Source: Terriglobia bacterium (GTDB lineage Bacteria > Acidobacteriota > Terriglobia > UBA7540). Taken from it: DNA of 5,621 nt. The translations under genes were made by a program, and so were the position numbers. This document shows, piece by piece, positions 3,801 through 5,621 of this stretch. Below the pieces are notes generated by a model. That model worked only from the letters and a program-made list of their open reading frames with translations, made no database searches and was not told the origin of the DNA. The stretch covers positions 1 to 5,621 of the forward strand of contig JASHYZ010000296.1 of assembly GCA_030042795.1 (NCBI GenBank), written 5' to 3'. How positions within the stretch are numbered: position 1 is the first letter of the stretch; each line of letters begins with the position of its first letter.

Positions 3801-4821
3801 TTTACTCATCGCTCTGGTGAAAGCTGGCAGCGTTGGGGATAGACGCGCAGCACGCGATGCTGCCGAGGCGCTCATCGCCGACGAACGAAAGAAGCAGCAC
3901 ACTATATTGGCAGAGCGCCTGACCAAGGCAATTCAACTCAACGGTAATGGTGCGCGCTCCATTCCACCATCCGGCGACCCGAACAACCGGGGGCGAGACT
4001 TTCTAGCAGAACTGACGCCACGTCGTCGATTAGAAGACCTTGTGCTGTCCGCCGTTTGTCGACAAGGAGTGGAGCAACTCGTTGACGAGCAACATCGGGC
4101 GAGTTTGCTGCGTGCTCACGGACTCGACCCTCGTCATCGTATTTTGTTGGTGGGACCACCGGGGAACGGAAAGACTTCACTCGCCGAAGCAATAGCGGAA
4201 GCTCTCGCCCTTCCCTTCTTAGTGGTTCGATATGAGGCAATGATCGGGAGCTACCTCGGGGAGACAGCGGGGCGACTAAAGCGCGTTTTCGACTATGTGC
4301 GAACCACCCCTTGTGTCCTTTTCTTCGACGAATTTGACGCTATCGGTAAGGAGAGGGGGGATATTCATGAAACCGGCGAAATAAAGCGCGTGGTCACGTC
4401 GCTGCTGATGCAGGTAGATGATGTCCCGAGCTATGCAATCATCATTGCTGCTACAAATCATGCCGAGTTGCTGGACCGCGCAGTATGGAGGCGGTTTCAG
4501 TTACGGCTTGCCCTTCCTGCGCCGACTGAGAAGGAGCTAACAGAATACTTCGCACTGTTTCTTGAATCTTTTGAAGATAAGCCAGCAATCCCTGCGGGTA
4601 CTCTCGCGAAGCGGCTGGGCCGAATCAGTTACGCCGAAGCGGAGGAATTCGTTTTGGACGTGCGTCGCCGGGCGGTTCTTACCCTGAAACAGGAGCCGTT
4701 GAGAGCGATTATCGAAGGGCAACTACAGCTTTGGGAGCAGCGTACATGCCCTCCCGGGATAAACGACATGGAGGTCCCGGATGGCGAAGTTTCCGCTTCT
4801 GGCGTTGCCTCAACCGAATAA
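3787..4821 (+). CDS. ietA: AAA family ATPase, IetA-like (344 aa)
   Basis: This is the ATPase partner of the IetAS system, thought to control the companion serine protease. After a helical N-terminal region (residues 1-110) come Walker A GPPGNGKT (123-130), a pore-loop-like Y-x-x-MIGSYLGET (149-160), Walker B VLFFDEFDAIG (177-187, D181/E182), sensor 1 IIIAATN (218-224) and arginine finger candidates in RAVWRRF (R235/R236). A helical lid (SYAEAEEFVLDVRRRAVL) follows. All the catalytic elements I can recognise are intact. ATG 3787 is chosen because AAGGGGG lies 6 nt upstream and it overlaps the RHH gene by 14 nt. The longer open frame from 3670 would run through the RHH gene out of frame. The 3' end overlaps the protease gene by 41 nt. 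The product is cytosolic, with no signal peptide. ietA was described as the antitoxin on pTiC58. The class (FtsH/spastin-like AAA next to a subtilase) is clear; the exact symbol is inferred from pairing. Confidence 0.88.
   Translation: MARSDLLIALVKAGSVGDRRAARDAAEALIADERKKQHTILAERLTKAIQLNGNGARSIPPSGDPNNRGRDFLAELTPRRRLEDLVLSAVCRQGVEQLVDEQHRASLLRAHGLDPRHRILLVGPPGNGKTSLAEAIAEALALPFLVVRYEAMIGSYLGETAGRLKRVFDYVRTTPCVLFFDEFDAIGKERGDIHETGEIKRVVTSLLMQVDDVPSYAIIIAATNHAELLDRAVWRRFQLRLALPAPTEKELTEYFALFLESFEDKPAIPAGTLAKRLGRISYAEAEEFVLDVRRRAVLTLKQEPLRAIIEGQLQLWEQRTCPPGINDMEVPDGEVSASGVASTE
4770..4775 (+). promoter_or_regulatory. Strong Shine-Dalgarno for the protease gene
   Basis: GGAGGT lies inside the end of the ATPase gene, 5 nt before ATG 4781. 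It fixes the protease start and shows that the 41-nt overlap is real, with independent ribosome loading in addition to any coupling. Confidence 0.75.
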
Positions 4822-5621
4822 GCACGCCGCGAGATCGGTGGGCAGAGTTCAAGAGACCGTTCCCGGACTCCCCTACGCCCGACAGCGTGTTCGACTTGGA
4901 CCTAAATTCGAGCGGCTGTCTGAAACCCTGCCTGACCCACAAGCGCTTGCCGATCTGCGGGATGATCCGACGGCTATCGTCCCAGAGCGAGCACTTGTCT
5001 TCGAGGTCGCTGGCACCCTGGCAGACTTTTACAGGGCTATGCGAAGCATCAATCTCGAGTTCCTGGGGGAAGAAGAGGCCGATTTCGATGCGGATGCCGA
5101 TTTCGGAGTTACAAACAGACCTGGCGAGAGAGTTCCTGTCCGCCTTTATTTCACGATCCCTGACGAACGTGCGCTACGAGAGCTTGTGGGTCTCTGGCAA
5201 CTTTTCCAGCAGGGCGAGGAGCTAGGATATGGGCGTGCTGCCTGGAAGCAGGTATTCTCGCATCTCAAGGACATCCGTCCATGGGGAGCCCGGGACCGGT
5301 TGACGACGGAGGTGTTGGAGGATTGGAGAGCACGGATTGCGACGGCATCGGATCAGCCGGTCCATTTCGAGGTTGAATTCTGGTTTCGCGACCAGGAAAT
5401 GCGGCGTCAGCGGGTAGAGCAGTCATTTCGCGAGGCCCTTGACCGTATGGGCGGTCAGGTAATCGACAGCACTCAAATCAATCCGATTCGTTATCACGCA
5501 GTTCTGGCGGAAGTTCCGACGACCGTGATTGGTGAAGCGCTCGCGCATCCGAACATTGGTCTTGCTGCTCTCGACGACGTAATGGTGTTGCGGCCTCAAT
5601 CGGTTGTTGGTGAACCCCTAG
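4781..5621 (+). CDS. ietS: Subtilisin-like S8 serine protease, IetS-like, N-terminal part (open at window end)
   Basis: The frame stays open for 280 codons to the window edge. The sequence follows the N-terminal layout I know from large intracellular S8 proteases paired with AAA ATPases. It has a 'FPLLALPQP' head, LGPKFERL (39-46), PERALVFEVAG (68-78), a linker, LYFTIPDERALRELVGLWQLF (122-142), then FSHLKDIRPWGARDRL and LEDWRARI. Residues 195-272 (HFEVEFWF, a helix to about 223, GQVIDSTQINPIRYHAVLAEVP, a second helix and the strand DDVMVLRP) follow a beta-alpha-beta-beta-alpha-beta order. That order resembles the I9 propeptide-inhibitor fold of subtilases. The catalytic Asp, His and Ser lie beyond the window, so activity cannot be confirmed. 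There is no signal peptide, consistent with an intracellular toxin or effector held in check by IetA. The start is fixed by GGAGGT 5 nt upstream. Confidence 0.82.
   Translation, partial: MAKFPLLALPQPNKHAARSVGRVQETVPGLPYARQRVRLGPKFERLSETLPDPQALADLRDDPTAIVPERALVFEVAGTLADFYRAMRSINLEFLGEEEADFDADADFGVTNRPGERVPVRLYFTIPDERALRELVGLWQLFQQGEELGYGRAAWKQVFSHLKDIRPWGARDRLTTEVLEDWRARIATASDQPVHFEVEFWFRDQEMRRQRVEQSFREALDRMGGQVIDSTQINPIRYHAVLAEVPTTVIGEALAHPNIGLAALDDVMVLRPQSVVGEPL

Noticed and set aside
3573..4722. Several minus-strand frames opposite the RHH and ATPase genes
   Set aside because: All lie antisense to clearly coding plus-strand domains and carry no motifs.
4731..5225. Plus-strand open frame of 164 codons
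   Set aside because: Overlaps the IetS frame, which is open to the window edge with family-like sequence and a strong ribosome-binding site; this frame is Ser/Arg-rich chance sequence.

Overview
The window looks like an accessory island in a chromosome of moderate-to-high GC. Dense Shine-Dalgarno-led small genes, compact overlapping operons and several tyrosine-recombinase remnants point to a soil-type bacterium. The small proteins and integrase style remind me of Acidobacteriota, but that is an impression. No rRNA, tRNA or CRISPR array is visible.

Left part (1-2033): the window opens in the last 18 codons of a tyrosine-type integrase. About 370 bp without a convincing gene follow, carrying several hairpins. 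Two small plus-strand genes come next: an 80-residue DUF2314-like protein (514-756) and a 77-residue unknown protein (858-1091). A HEAT-repeat reading frame (1104-1796) is broken by two in-frame TGA codons. A short frame at 1878-1970 may be a second integrase remnant, and a 9-bp inverted repeat overlaps its start.

Middle (2034-3608): a 201-residue minus-strand gene encodes a predicted membrane hairpin followed by a winged-helix-like domain. It faces away from a broken ORF6N-domain gene. A 5-bp tandem duplication put the ORF6N gene out of frame, and its 3' end is replaced by the C-terminus of another tyrosine recombinase. An 11-bp perfect inverted repeat ends at that junction. About 300 bp with a GC hairpin and a possible minus-strand coding remnant follow.

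Right part (3609-5621, open at the right edge): this is the only clearly intact multi-gene system. A 63-residue ribbon-helix-helix (RHH) protein, an AAA ATPase of 344 residues and the N-terminal 280 residues of a large subtilisin-like (S8) protease overlap head to tail by 14 and 41 nt. The ATPase and protease are recognisable as an IetA/IetS pair. That pair was described on the Agrobacterium plasmid pTiC58 as a stability (toxin-antitoxin) module and was later included among experimentally supported anti-phage systems. The RHH gene, with a 10-bp palindrome in its likely promoter, looks like a built-in autoregulator and is the least expected part of the operon. The picture is a hotspot repeatedly hit by integrase-bearing elements, leaving broken genes around an intact defence or stability operon.
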